Shown: positions 1-6,531, counted from the first letter of the stretch. The stretch: DNA of 8,752 nt from Bacillota bacterium (GCA_023415895.1 JAEZJA010000138.1:1-8752), one strand, 5' to 3'. The notes: generated by a model not told the origin, from the letters alone. Translations and numbers: made by a program.

Positions 1-147
1 GCGTATAAGCCAACTGATTCAGTAACGTTTGACGGATATTGCAAAAAATATGATGAGAATGGTGCTTTGCAGCTAAACAAATCCTTTAAAGACACCGATG
101 GCTTTTTCGAAGTGAGCGATAGTGGCAAGCTTATTTATAGCAAGTAA
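1..147 (+). CDS. C-terminal fragment (48 codons) of an unidentified protein
   Basis: Frame 1 is open from the window edge to a TAA at 145-147, immediately followed by a second in-frame TAA (148-150). The 48 visible residues are polar, with aromatic and glycine residues (for example DGYCKKYDENG and the end SGKLIYSK), which would suit short beta strands and turns. There is no membrane segment and no motif that I recognise. Base composition is about 37% GC, clearly lower than the oxidoreductase gene downstream, so the gene could have a different origin or simply be less constrained. The double stop and the terminator 75 bp later support this being a true gene end. The product and the start are outside what can be seen here. 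Confidence 0.6.
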   Translation, partial: AYKPTDSVTFDGYCKKYDENGALQLNKSFKDTDGFFEVSDSGKLIYSK

Positions 148-221
148 TAATTCTGTTTTTGATCTTTTTGATAAAGCCTCCCCTGCACATTTTTCAATTC
201 ACCATTGCTGCCACTGCACCA

Positions 222-264
222 AAAATACCCGTTGAAAAGGATTTCCCTTTTCAACGGGTATTTT
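222..264. terminator. Bidirectional rho-independent terminator between convergent genes
   Basis: A perfect 19-bp inverted repeat has arms at 222-240 and 246-264 and a 5-nt loop (ATTTC). The stem core is TACCCGTTGAAAAGG and its complement. Its outer end is AAAA on the left and TTTT on the right, so a U-tract is made on whichever strand is read. It lies between the stop of the plus-strand gene (147) and the stop of the minus-strand gene (322), where one element can serve both. Confidence 0.9.
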
Positions 265-321
265 CTATAAACAGCCTTACAGCCTATTGCGTTAAAAGAA
301 GACAGCTGTTTTTATGAGCAC

Positions 322-1713
322 TTATTTATCCTTGTCCGGCTTTGTTTCCGTCTGTGCGTCCTCGTTTTCGCTTCGCGGCGTGACCTGTACAAAGACACGT
401 TCAATGCGGCGCTCCTCGACCTCCAGCACGCGGAAGGTCACGTTGTCAAATACGACCTCGGGTTGCTCATCCTCGCCGGGAATGCGTCCCAGCACATCCA
501 TGATATAGCCCGCAACGGTTTCATACTCGCCTTCAGGGAAAGCGACGCCCAGCAGCTCACCGAGTTCCTCAATGCTGAGTGAACCGTCCACCTCAAAGGT
601 GTTGTCGCCGGTTTGGGTGAATTCCTCTTCCTCGTTATCGTATTCGTCCTGCATATTGCCGACAATGGATTCCAGCAGATCCTCCATGGTAACGATACCG
701 GCAAAACCGCCGTATTCATCCACCACAATGGACATCTGGATACGTTTTTCGGTCATTTCCGAGAACAGCTCGCCGCAGCGCTTGGTGCCAGGCACAAAGT
801 AGGTTTCACGCATAATGTGGCGCAGAGATACGTCCTTGGGCACGGCCTGTCCCACATAGGGCAGCAGATCCTTGACATAGAGTACGCCCACAATATTGTC
901 GATGTCGTCTTCGTAAACCGGCACACGGGAATAGCCGTTGTCCACACCGATGCGCAGCGCCTCAGAAATATCCTCGTCAATCTCAACCGCCTCGACATCC
1001 GTACGTGGCGTCATGATATCCTCCGCGGAAATATCGTCAAATTCGAAGATGTTGTTGATCATTTCCTTCTGGACATCTTCAATAACACCCTTTTCGCCGC
1101 CGACATCCACCATCATGCGTATTTCTTCTTCGGTGACGTTCTCCTGATCCGCGTGAGGATCCAGACCGAACAGGCGCACCACCAGATTGGTGGAGGCTGT
1201 CAGCAGCCAGACGAAGGGGCGGGTCACCATCGCAACACCCCGCAGAATGCCAATCGACGCAAAAGAAATGGCTTCCGCTTTTTGCATGGCGATGCGTTTG
1301 GGGGCCAACTCGCCCAGCACCAGAGAAAAGAAGGACATCAGAATTGTGATAAGTACAACACTGACAGAGGTAATCAAGCCGGCATACCCCTGCAAGGAGG
1401 GGAACACCCCGATAAACCATTCGGCAAGAGGCTGGGCAAGTGACTGCGAAGCCATCGCCGAGGTCAGAAAGCCGGCCAATGTAACACCGATCTGTATGGT
1501 TGCGAGAAAATGAGAGGAGTCCGCCGTCAGGCGAACAATCTGTTGTGCTTTTTTGTGGCCTTCCTCTGCCATCTTGCGCACCTTATTGTCGTTGAGCGTA
1601 ATAATGGCAATTTCCGACGCCGCAAAAAAGGCGTTGAGTCCGATCAGCAGCACCAGCAGTATCAGCTGCACAATAAGATTGCCGGCCGGGTCAGGATCAG
1701 GGTCAGGATTCAT
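322..1713 (-). CDS. CNNM/CorC (HlyC) family membrane protein, putative divalent cation efflux/regulator
   Basis: The 463-residue protein has the usual order for this family. An N-terminal DUF21/CNNM membrane domain (about 12-195) carries an early NAFFAASEIA segment and the conserved LGELAPKR (133-140). Two CBS domains follow (about 230-350), marked by DIMTPR (232-237), SRVPVY (262-267) and VDEYGGFAGIVTMEDLLE (331-348). The C-terminal CorC_HlyC transporter-associated domain spans about 365-445, then a charged tail. Relatives (bacterial CorC, YhdP, MpfA) are linked to Mg2+ or Co2+ export and magnesium tolerance; the old name 'hemolysin' is misleading. The CBS pair normally binds an adenine nucleotide on the cytoplasmic side. 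The ATG at 1711-1713 is chosen because AAAGGGG lies about 11 nt upstream and a near-consensus promoter sits farther upstream. The N-terminus is an unusual Asp-Pro repeat (residues 3-9). The gene is monocistronic and divergent from the oxidoreductase. The family call is firm; the transported ion is inferred. Confidence 0.93.
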   Translation of the reverse strand: MNPDPDPDPAGNLIVQLILLVLLIGLNAFFAASEIAIITLNDNKVRKMAEEGHKKAQQIVRLTADSSHFLATIQIGVTLAGFLTSAMASQSLAQPLAEWFIGVFPSLQGYAGLITSVSVVLITILMSFFSLVLGELAPKRIAMQKAEAISFASIGILRGVAMVTRPFVWLLTASTNLVVRLFGLDPHADQENVTEEEIRMMVDVGGEKGVIEDVQKEMINNIFEFDDISAEDIMTPRTDVEAVEIDEDISEALRIGVDNGYSRVPVYEDDIDNIVGVLYVKDLLPYVGQAVPKDVSLRHIMRETYFVPGTKRCGELFSEMTEKRIQMSIVVDEYGGFAGIVTMEDLLESIVGNMQDEYDNEEEEFTQTGDNTFEVDGSLSIEELGELLGVAFPEGEYETVAGYIMDVLGRIPGEDEQPEVVFDNVTFRVLEVEERRIERVFVQVTPRSENEDAQTETKPDKDK

Positions 1714-1809
1714 GAAAACAGTTTCCCCTTTCGTTTATTTCCCCATTCGCATGTTTTATCATGTCGTCTATGAACAGAGTTGTAGAATACGTTCAAAATC
1801 CGCTAAGTA

Positions 1810-1838
1810 ATAATAGCGTGTTTTCCGTCATCTGTCAA
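1810..1838 (-). promoter_or_regulatory. Near-consensus sigma-A promoter of the CorC-family gene
   Basis: On the minus strand, TTGACA (complement of 1833-1838) is followed by a 17-nt spacer and TATTAT (complement of 1810-1815). The -35 box is a perfect consensus match and the -10 matches 5 of 6. Transcription should start near 1803, leaving a leader of about 90 nt before the ATG at 1713. I see no riboswitch fold in that leader. Confidence 0.8.
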
Positions 1839-1847
1839 CTGCTGACA
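1833..1847. promoter_or_regulatory. Candidate operator dyad over the -35 box
   Basis: TGTCAACTGCTGACA is a 5-bp inverted repeat (TGTCA/TGACA) with a 5-nt centre. One arm lies inside the -35 box of the CorC-family promoter, so a bound protein would block RNA polymerase. The arms are short and chance cannot be excluded. I cannot name a regulator. Confidence 0.3.
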
Positions 1848-1848
1848 A

Positions 1849-1989
1849 TTTCCAAAAACAGCGTCTGAGCCTTGCCCTTGGGCCAAAGAAACAAGATGTA
1901 CGGCGGTTTTCGGACGCTGACGGCGCTTTACGGCCTTTCATCCAAAAATGCCTCCAAAATTGGTCCTTGTTTAATCATCTTTTCTGGAG
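1849..1989. other. Middle of the divergent intergenic region; no gene seen
   Basis: This stretch lies upstream of both divergent promoters. Open frames crossing it have no ribosome binding site or protein-like composition. The only structure I see is the pentamer ACGGC at 1900, 1920 and 1930, in the same orientation and spaced 20 and 10 bp apart, and a weak 6-bp inverted repeat AGCGTC (1860-1865)/GACGCT (1913-1918). Confidence 0.5.
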
Positions 1990-2010
1990 TTCAAAAAAAA
2001 TTCAAAAAAA
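1990..2010. promoter_or_regulatory. Phased A-tracts upstream of the POR promoter
   Basis: TTCAAAAAAA occurs twice, starting at 1990 and 2001, an 11-bp period close to one helical turn. Phased A-tracts bend DNA and, just upstream of a promoter, often raise its activity or help a regulator. They end about 25 bp before the -35 box, a little far upstream for a classic UP element. Confidence 0.45.
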
Positions 2011-2011
2011 G

Positions 2012-2029
2012 AAGTGAAATCGGTCACTT
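2012..2029. promoter_or_regulatory. Candidate operator, GTGA-N6-TCAC dyad
   Basis: AAGTGAAATCGGTCACTT is a perfect 6-bp inverted repeat with a 6-nt centre. It ends 6 bp before the -35 box of the POR promoter and is centred about 50 bp before the predicted transcription start. The GTGA-N6-TCAC core has the spacing of binding sites for CRP-family regulators and for the NADH-sensing repressor Rex (TTGTGA-N6-TCACAA). The outer bases (AA/TT in place of TT/AA) differ from both, so the regulator is unknown. Confidence 0.4.
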
Positions 2030-2035
2030 TTGTTG

Positions 2036-2064
2036 TTTACACTGTTGGCAAAGAGTGATACTAT
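2036..2064 (+). promoter_or_regulatory. Promoter of the pyruvate:ferredoxin oxidoreductase gene
   Basis: TTTACA (2036-2041, 5 of 6 matches to the -35 consensus) is separated by 17 bp from TACTAT (2059-2064, 4 of 6). A TG at 2056-2057 supplies an extended -10 element (TGA-TACTAT). Transcription should start near 2071, leaving a leader of about 150 nt. Confidence 0.7.
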
Positions 2065-2106
2065 TACAGATGGTCACGATTTTTTAATTGTACCACCGTC
2101 TGGGCC

Positions 2107-2135
2107 AGGAAGCAGGGACGTTCTCCCTACTGCCT
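2107..2135 (+). promoter_or_regulatory. Leader hairpin 1 in the POR mRNA
   Basis: The arms at 2107-2118 and 2124-2135 pair over 12 positions with two mismatches, around a 5-nt loop (CGTTC). No U-tract follows, so it is not a terminator on its own. It may stabilise the mRNA or be part of a regulatory fold. I see no T-box or other known riboswitch consensus. Confidence 0.4.
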
Positions 2136-2168
2136 GTTCGCGATCCTGTCAGCATTCGCTGTACTGGC

Positions 2169-2184
2169 TGCCCCTCTCGGGGCA
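2169..2184 (+). promoter_or_regulatory. Leader hairpin 2 in the POR mRNA
   Basis: TGCCCC-TCTC-GGGGCA forms a tight, GC-rich 6-bp stem with a 4-nt loop, ending 22 nt before the ribosome binding site. A short T run (ATTTTTA) begins 8 nt after the stem, too far for a standard terminator. It could protect the 5' end or act in attenuation, but this is speculative. Confidence 0.4.
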
Positions 2185-2206
2185 TTCATCACATTTTTAT
2201 CCTTTG

Positions 2207-2214
2207 AAGGAGGA
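2207..2214 (+). promoter_or_regulatory. Strong Shine-Dalgarno of the POR gene
   Basis: AAGGAGGA sits 8 nt before the ATG at 2223. This near-perfect anti-16S match fixes the start codon and fits a highly expressed central metabolic enzyme. Confidence 0.85.
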
Positions 2215-2222
2215 ACTACTAA

Positions 2223-5200
2223 ATGGCAAGAAAATTCAAAACCATGGATGGTAACAATGCCGCCGCTTACGTATCGTATGCGTTCACGGATGTTGCCGCC
2301 ATCTTCCCCATCACGCCCTCATCCGTGATGGCCGAAGAAACCGACAAGTGGGCTGCTTCCGGACAGACCAACCTGTTCGGCCGTCCTGTTCAGGTAACAG
2401 AGATGCAGTCCGAGGGCGGTGCTGCCGGTGCGGTTCACGGTTCGCTGGCTGCCGGTGCTATGACAACGACCTACACGGCATCACAGGGCCTGCTGCTCAT
2501 GATCCCCAACATGTACAAAATTGCGGGTGAGCTGCTTCCCAACGTGATCCATGTTTCGGCTCGTGCCCTGGCCTCTCATGCACTGTCGATTTTTGGCGAT
2601 CATTCGGACGTTTACGCCTGCCGTCAGACAGGTTATGCCATGCTCTGCTCCTCCAGCGTCCAGGAGGTCATGGATCTGGCCGCTGTCGCACACTTGGCTA
2701 CGATCAAGGGACGTGTTCCCTTCCTGCATTTCTTTGACGGTTTCCGTACCTCTCATGAAATTCAGAAGATTCAGGTGTGGGATTACAAGGATCTTGGCGA
2801 GATGCTTGACTGGGAAGCGGTTGACCGTTTCCGCAACAATGCGCTCAATCCTGAGCATCCTGTGCAGCGCGGTACCGCACAAAATCCCGACATCTTCTTC
2901 CAGGCACGTGAAGCTGCCAATACCTATTATGAAGCCATTCCCGACGTTGTCGAGTCCTATATGAACCAGGTCAACGAGAAGATTGGCTCCAACTATAAAC
3001 TGTTCAACTACTATGGCCCGCGTGATGCCAAGCGCGTCATCATTGCCATGGGCTCTGTCTGCGAGACCATCGAAGAGACGGTTGACCAAATGAACGCTGC
3101 TGGCGACAAGGTCGGTCTGATCACCGTTCGCCTGTACCGTCCGTTCTCGGCCAAGCACCTGCTGGCTGCTATCCCCAACAGTGTCGAAGTCATCAGCGTT
3201 CTCGACCGCACAAAGGAACCCGGTTCCATCGGCGAGCCGCTCTACTTGGATGTGTGTGCCGCTCTCAAGGGCTCCAAGTTCGAAACCGTTCCGGTGTTTA
3301 CCGGCCGTTACGGACTGGGCTCCAAGGATACCACGCCCGATCAAATTGTTGCCACCTATCGCAACATGGAGGCTGCCCGTCCCAAGAAGCGCTTCACCAT
3401 CGGTATTGAAGACGATGTCACCAAGCTGTCTCTCAAACTTAAGGAGAGCCTGGACACCACCCCGAAGGGTACCCGCTCCTGCAAATTCTGGGGTCTGGGT
3501 TCCGACGGTACGGTCGGCGCCAACAAAAACTCCATTAAAATTATTGGCGACCACACCGACATGTATGCGCAGGGGTATTTTTCCTATGACTCGAAAAAAT
3601 CGGGCGGCGTCACTATTTCCCACCTGCGTTTCGGCAAAAAGCCGATCAAATCTACCTATCTCATCAACAAGGCCGATTTCGTTGCCTGCCATAACGTGTC
3701 CTATATCGACAAGTATGACATGATCAGCGATGTCAAGCCGGGCGGTATTTTCTTACTCAACTGCGGCTATACGCCAGAGGAACTGGAAACCCATCTGCCG
3801 GCAGCCATGAAGAGAATCATTGCCAAGAACGACATCAAGTTCTATACGATTGATGCGACGACGCTGGCCAAGGGTCTTGGTCTGGGCAACCGCACCAATA
3901 CCATTCTGCAGGCCGCCTTCTTCAAGCTGGCCAAGGTTATCCCGGTTGAGGATGCCGTCCGCTTCATGAAGGATGCCGCCACGAAGTCCTACTCCAAGAA
4001 GGGTGACGCCATCGTCAAGATGAACCATGATGCCATTGATACCGGTATCAAGGAAGTCAAGAAGGTTAGGGTTCCCAAGGAGTGGGCCAAGGCTGTGGAT
4101 AACACCCAAGCGGTCCTTGCTTCGGGTGGCCGTCCCGAAATCCGCGATTATATCGACAACGTATTGACGCCCATCAACGCACAGCAGGGCGACAAGCTGC
4201 CGGTTTCCACCTTCGTCAAGGATGCCGACGGCACCGTGCCGCTGGGCTCCTCTGCCTACGAGAAACGCGGCATTGCCGTTGACGTGCCCGTGTGGATTCC
4301 CGAAAACTGCATTCAGTGCAACTTCTGCTCTTATGTCTGCCCGCACGCCGTTATTCGCCCGGCCATTCTCAACGAGCAGGAAGCTGCCAACGCGCCCGAA
4401 GGCATGAAGATGAAGAATGCAACCGGTCTGCCCGGTTATCAGTTCGGCATCACCGTTTCCGTTCTGGACTGCACGGGCTGCGGCTCTTGCGCATCGGTCT
4501 GCCCCGGCATGAAGGGCAACAAGGCTCTGACCATGCAGCCTTTGGAATCCCAGCTGCATGAAGAAAACAACTTCCTGTATGGCTACAACCTGCCTGAGAA
4601 GCCCGAAGTCACCGAAAAGTTCAAAACTTCGACGTTGAAGGGCAGCCAGTTCCTGCAGCCGCTGCTCGAGTTCTCGGGCGCCTGCGCGGGCTGCGGTGAA
4701 ACACCATATGCCAAGCTGATTACCCAGCTGTTCGGCGATCGTATGTATATCGCCAACGCCACAGGCTGCTCCTCCATCTGGGGCGGTTCCTCTCCCTCCA
4801 CGCCTTACACGGTCAACAAAAAGGGTCACGGCCCTGCATGGGCAAACTCCCTCTTTGAAGACAATGCAGAGTATGGCTATGGTATGTTCCTGGGTGTGAA
4901 TGCCCGCCGCAACCGTTTGGCCGATATCATGAACAAGTTTGCTGGGGCCGATCTGCCCGCCGCCTGGGGTCTCAAAGAGGCTGCTCAGGAATGGCTGGAC
5001 GGCAAGGATGACACCGAAGCCTCCAAGGCTGCCGCTGCCAAGCTGATTCCGGCGCTGGAAAAGGCTGTCGTGGAATGCGGAAACTGCGGATGTGAATTTG
5101 ATGCGCTGTATAACGAAGCTCTCAAGTCCTCCGACCTGTTCGTCAAGAAGTCCTTCTGGATCTTCGGCGGTGACGGTTGGGCCTATGATATCGGCTTCGG

Positions 5201-5795
5201 CGGTCTGGATCATGTCCTGGCTTCTGGTGAAAATGTCAACGTGATGGTGTTTGATACCGAAGTGTACTCCAACACTGGCGGACAGGCGTCCAAATCCACC
5301 CCGATCGGCTCGGTTGCTCAGTTTGCTGCCGCCGGCAAGGGCGTGAAGAAGAAGGATCTCGGCTCCATCGCGATGAGCTACGGCTATGTTTACGTTGCTC
5401 AGATCGCCATGGGTGCGGACATGAATCAAACGCTCAAGGCCATTCAGGAAGCGGAAGCTTATCCGGGTCCCTCGCTGATCATCGCGTATGCCCCCTGCAT
5501 CAATCACGGTATCAAGGGCGGCATGGGTATTTCCCAGCTCGAGGAAAAGAAAGCGGTCGAGGCCGGTTACTGGCACAACTATCGCTTCAACCCCTCCAAG
5601 GATGAGCCCTTCTCACTCGACAGCAAGGCACCGTCCGCCTCCTACCGTGACTTCATCATGGGCGAGGTTCGCTACAACTCTCTGACCCGTTCCTTCCCCG
5701 ATCGTGCGGAAGCTCTCTTTACGGCCGCGGAAAAGAACGCCGCCAACCGTTACGAGCATCTGCTCGCACTCGGTCAGCTGTACAGCAAGAAGTAA
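2223..5795 (+). CDS. nifJ: Pyruvate:ferredoxin (flavodoxin) oxidoreductase, single-chain homodimeric type
   Basis: This cytoplasmic enzyme converts pyruvate, CoA and oxidised ferredoxin to acetyl-CoA, CO2 and reduced ferredoxin, using thiamine diphosphate and three [4Fe-4S] clusters. All 1190 residues fit the family. Rough domain order: pyrimidine-binding (1-255), transketolase-C-like (256-400), gamma (415-620), EKR linker (625-680), two-cluster ferredoxin (685-770) and thiamine diphosphate domain (800-1190). Pyruvate-site residues known from the Desulfovibrio africanus enzyme are at the same numbers: T31, E64 and R114. Cluster cysteines are C696, C699, C702, C706 and C750, C753, C756, C760; the proximal cluster uses C821, C824, C849 and C1092. 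Cofactor and Mg2+ binding is shown by GGDGW (D984) and YSNTGG (N1017). The C-terminus lacks the roughly 60-residue extension that protects the Desulfovibrio enzyme from oxygen, so this one is probably oxygen-labile. It is monocistronic with its own promoter and terminator. An extra CGNCGC cluster (952-957) is noted in the findings. Confidence 0.98.
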   Translation: MARKFKTMDGNNAAAYVSYAFTDVAAIFPITPSSVMAEETDKWAASGQTNLFGRPVQVTEMQSEGGAAGAVHGSLAAGAMTTTYTASQGLLLMIPNMYKIAGELLPNVIHVSARALASHALSIFGDHSDVYACRQTGYAMLCSSSVQEVMDLAAVAHLATIKGRVPFLHFFDGFRTSHEIQKIQVWDYKDLGEMLDWEAVDRFRNNALNPEHPVQRGTAQNPDIFFQAREAANTYYEAIPDVVESYMNQVNEKIGSNYKLFNYYGPRDAKRVIIAMGSVCETIEETVDQMNAAGDKVGLITVRLYRPFSAKHLLAAIPNSVEVISVLDRTKEPGSIGEPLYLDVCAALKGSKFETVPVFTGRYGLGSKDTTPDQIVATYRNMEAARPKKRFTIGIEDDVTKLSLKLKESLDTTPKGTRSCKFWGLGSDGTVGANKNSIKIIGDHTDMYAQGYFSYDSKKSGGVTISHLRFGKKPIKSTYLINKADFVACHNVSYIDKYDMISDVKPGGIFLLNCGYTPEELETHLPAAMKRIIAKNDIKFYTIDATTLAKGLGLGNRTNTILQAAFFKLAKVIPVEDAVRFMKDAATKSYSKKGDAIVKMNHDAIDTGIKEVKKVRVPKEWAKAVDNTQAVLASGGRPEIRDYIDNVLTPINAQQGDKLPVSTFVKDADGTVPLGSSAYEKRGIAVDVPVWIPENCIQCNFCSYVCPHAVIRPAILNEQEAANAPEGMKMKNATGLPGYQFGITVSVLDCTGCGSCASVCPGMKGNKALTMQPLESQLHEENNFLYGYNLPEKPEVTEKFKTSTLKGSQFLQPLLEFSGACAGCGETPYAKLITQLFGDRMYIANATGCSSIWGGSSPSTPYTVNKKGHGPAWANSLFEDNAEYGYGMFLGVNARRNRLADIMNKFAGADLPAAWGLKEAAQEWLDGKDDTEASKAAAAKLIPALEKAVVECGNCGCEFDALYNEALKSSDLFVKKSFWIFGGDGWAYDIGFGGLDHVLASGENVNVMVFDTEVYSNTGGQASKSTPIGSVAQFAAAGKGVKKKDLGSIAMSYGYVYVAQIAMGADMNQTLKAIQEAEAYPGPSLIIAYAPCINHGIKGGMGISQLEEKKAVEAGYWHNYRFNPSKDEPFSLDSKAPSASYRDFIMGEVRYNSLTRSFPDRAEALFTAAEKNAANRYEHLLALGQLYSKK

Positions 5796-5878
5796 GTTCA
5801 CTCCATCTGATACAAAACGGGGCTGTGGCAAAAGAAACGTTTGGGAAACGGTTTGTATTCAGACGTACTCACTACACC

Positions 5879-5912
5879 AAAAGGCGGTGTGCCCCACGCA
5901 CACCGCCTTTTT
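5879..5912 (+). terminator. Rho-independent terminator of the POR gene
   Basis: A perfect 14-bp stem, arms 5879-5892 and 5898-5911 (core GGCGGTGTGC), has a 5-nt loop (CCCAC) and a T run at 5908-5912. It lies 84 bp after the POR stop. The A run on the left arm would also give some termination from the other side. Confidence 0.92.
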
Positions 5913-5952
5913 CTGATGTTCACTGCCTGGGTATGCCCGCGCGAAACAAAAT

Positions 5953-5960
5953 GCTATAAA
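5953..5960 (+). promoter_or_regulatory. Possible extended -10 promoter of the small membrane protein gene
   Basis: TGC-TATAAA starts at 5952 with the TG at 5952-5953 and the hexamer at 5955-5960 (5 of 6 matches to TATAAT). No convincing -35 box is found 17 bp upstream (TATGCC). Transcription would begin near 5967, only about 10 nt before the ATG at 5978, so the mRNA would have almost no leader. Confidence 0.35.
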
Positions 5961-5977
5961 GAAAGTATGTGTCAAAC

Positions 5978-6361
5978 ATGAATCAGAAAAAAGTTCCTGT
6001 GCTCAGCATCATTTTCTATGTCCTTGCCGGTTTGCTGGCCATCTATATGGGCTGGTCAATCGTAAACGTCGCCGAATATCTGTCACAGTACCAATTCAGC
6101 GGCCAAGAGTACGCCTTTGTCAGTTCCTATATGACCAGTGCCTTGCAATATGGCATTTATGCTATCATTCTGTTTGGTATTGGATGGATTCTGCAAAAAC
6201 TGCCGACCCCACCCGCACAGACGGTGGATCAGCCGGATTTCGTGCCGGAGCAGATGGAAACCTTTGAAACGGTCTCCGTGGACACTCCCTATGATGAGAA
6301 CCAGGCCTATGCGGTTGCCGACGAGGCTGAAGATCAGAGTGAGCAGGAAGTTCAGTTCTAA
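5978..6361 (+). CDS. Small membrane protein of unknown function, two helices and an acidic tail
   Basis: I do not recognise this 127-residue protein. It has a short basic start (MNQKK), a first hydrophobic helix at about 7-27, a polar loop rich in Tyr, Gln and Ser, and a second helix at about 56-74. A tail from about 78 to the end is proline-poor after its first few residues and highly acidic (about 14 Asp/Glu and no Lys or Arg after K74). By the positive-inside rule the Lys-rich N-terminus and the K74 side would be cytoplasmic, placing the tail in the cytoplasm. Neither the ATG at 5978 nor an in-frame GTG at 5969 has a clear Shine-Dalgarno; only a weak AAAGAAAG lies upstream. I chose the ATG because it gives a typical membrane N-terminus. 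The gene sits alone between two terminators. That it is a real gene is likely from its length, the membrane pattern and the flanking terminators; its role is unknown. Confidence 0.72.
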   Translation: MNQKKVPVLSIIFYVLAGLLAIYMGWSIVNVAEYLSQYQFSGQEYAFVSSYMTSALQYGIYAIILFGIGWILQKLPTPPAQTVDQPDFVPEQMETFETVSVDTPYDENQAYAVADEAEDQSEQEVQF

Positions 6362-6392
6362 TTCCTAGTTTTCCCTTGTATAAACGTTGACG

Positions 6393-6440
6393 CCCGGATT
6401 TTACAGCCAGTCAGATGGCTCGTAAAATCCGGGTCTTTTT
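6393..6440 (+). terminator. Rho-independent terminator after the small membrane protein gene
   Basis: A perfect 12-bp stem, CCCGGATTTTAC (6393-6404) with its complement (6422-6433), encloses a second 5-bp stem AGCCA/TGGCT (6405-6409, 6416-6420) with a 6-nt loop and one bulged C. TCTTTTT follows at 6434-6440. It starts 32 bp after the stop at 6361. Confidence 0.92.
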
Positions 6441-6490
6441 GTTATCTGTACGAACCAAACGCACGCGTCACCATTCCTGTGCCGTGGTCA

Positions 6491-6496
6491 TATAGT
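6491..6496 (+). promoter_or_regulatory. Possible -10 box for the LicD-flippase operon
   Basis: TATAGT (5 of 6 matches) lies 47 bp before the TTG start and downstream of the preceding terminator, where a promoter is needed. The matching -35 position (TCACCA, 6468-6473) is poor, so an activator may be needed or the true promoter may be elsewhere. Confidence 0.3.
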
Positions 6497-6531
6497 AAAA
6501 AAGAAAAGTGTCACTATGTTTTCACACGAAC

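Noticed and set aside
613..1443. A 276-codon plus-strand open frame opposite the CorC-family gene
   Set aside because: It is a His- and Gln-rich shadow of the true gene with no family features.
2071..2222. Possible T-box or other known riboswitch in the POR leader
   Set aside because: No T-box GGGTGGNACCGCG-like sequence, specifier arrangement or other riboswitch core that I can recognise is present, and there is no terminator fused to the hairpins.
3753..5576. A 607-codon open frame on the minus strand inside the POR gene, and another at 2481-3692
   Set aside because: Both are antisense to a certain, strongly biased coding sequence. Their translations have no recognisable domain or ribosome binding site, and codon bias in GC-rich genes makes such shadows.
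5818..5834. GGGGCTGTGGCAAAA, which recalls terminal repeats of some IS1182-like insertion sequences
   Set aside because: There is no inverted partner copy, transposase or target duplication in the window. It lies in the ordinary gap between the POR stop and its terminator.
5838..5850. CGTTT-GGG-AAACG small hairpin after the POR gene
   Set aside because: A 5-bp AT-rich stem with a 3-nt loop and no U-tract; the strong terminator at 5879-5912 explains termination.
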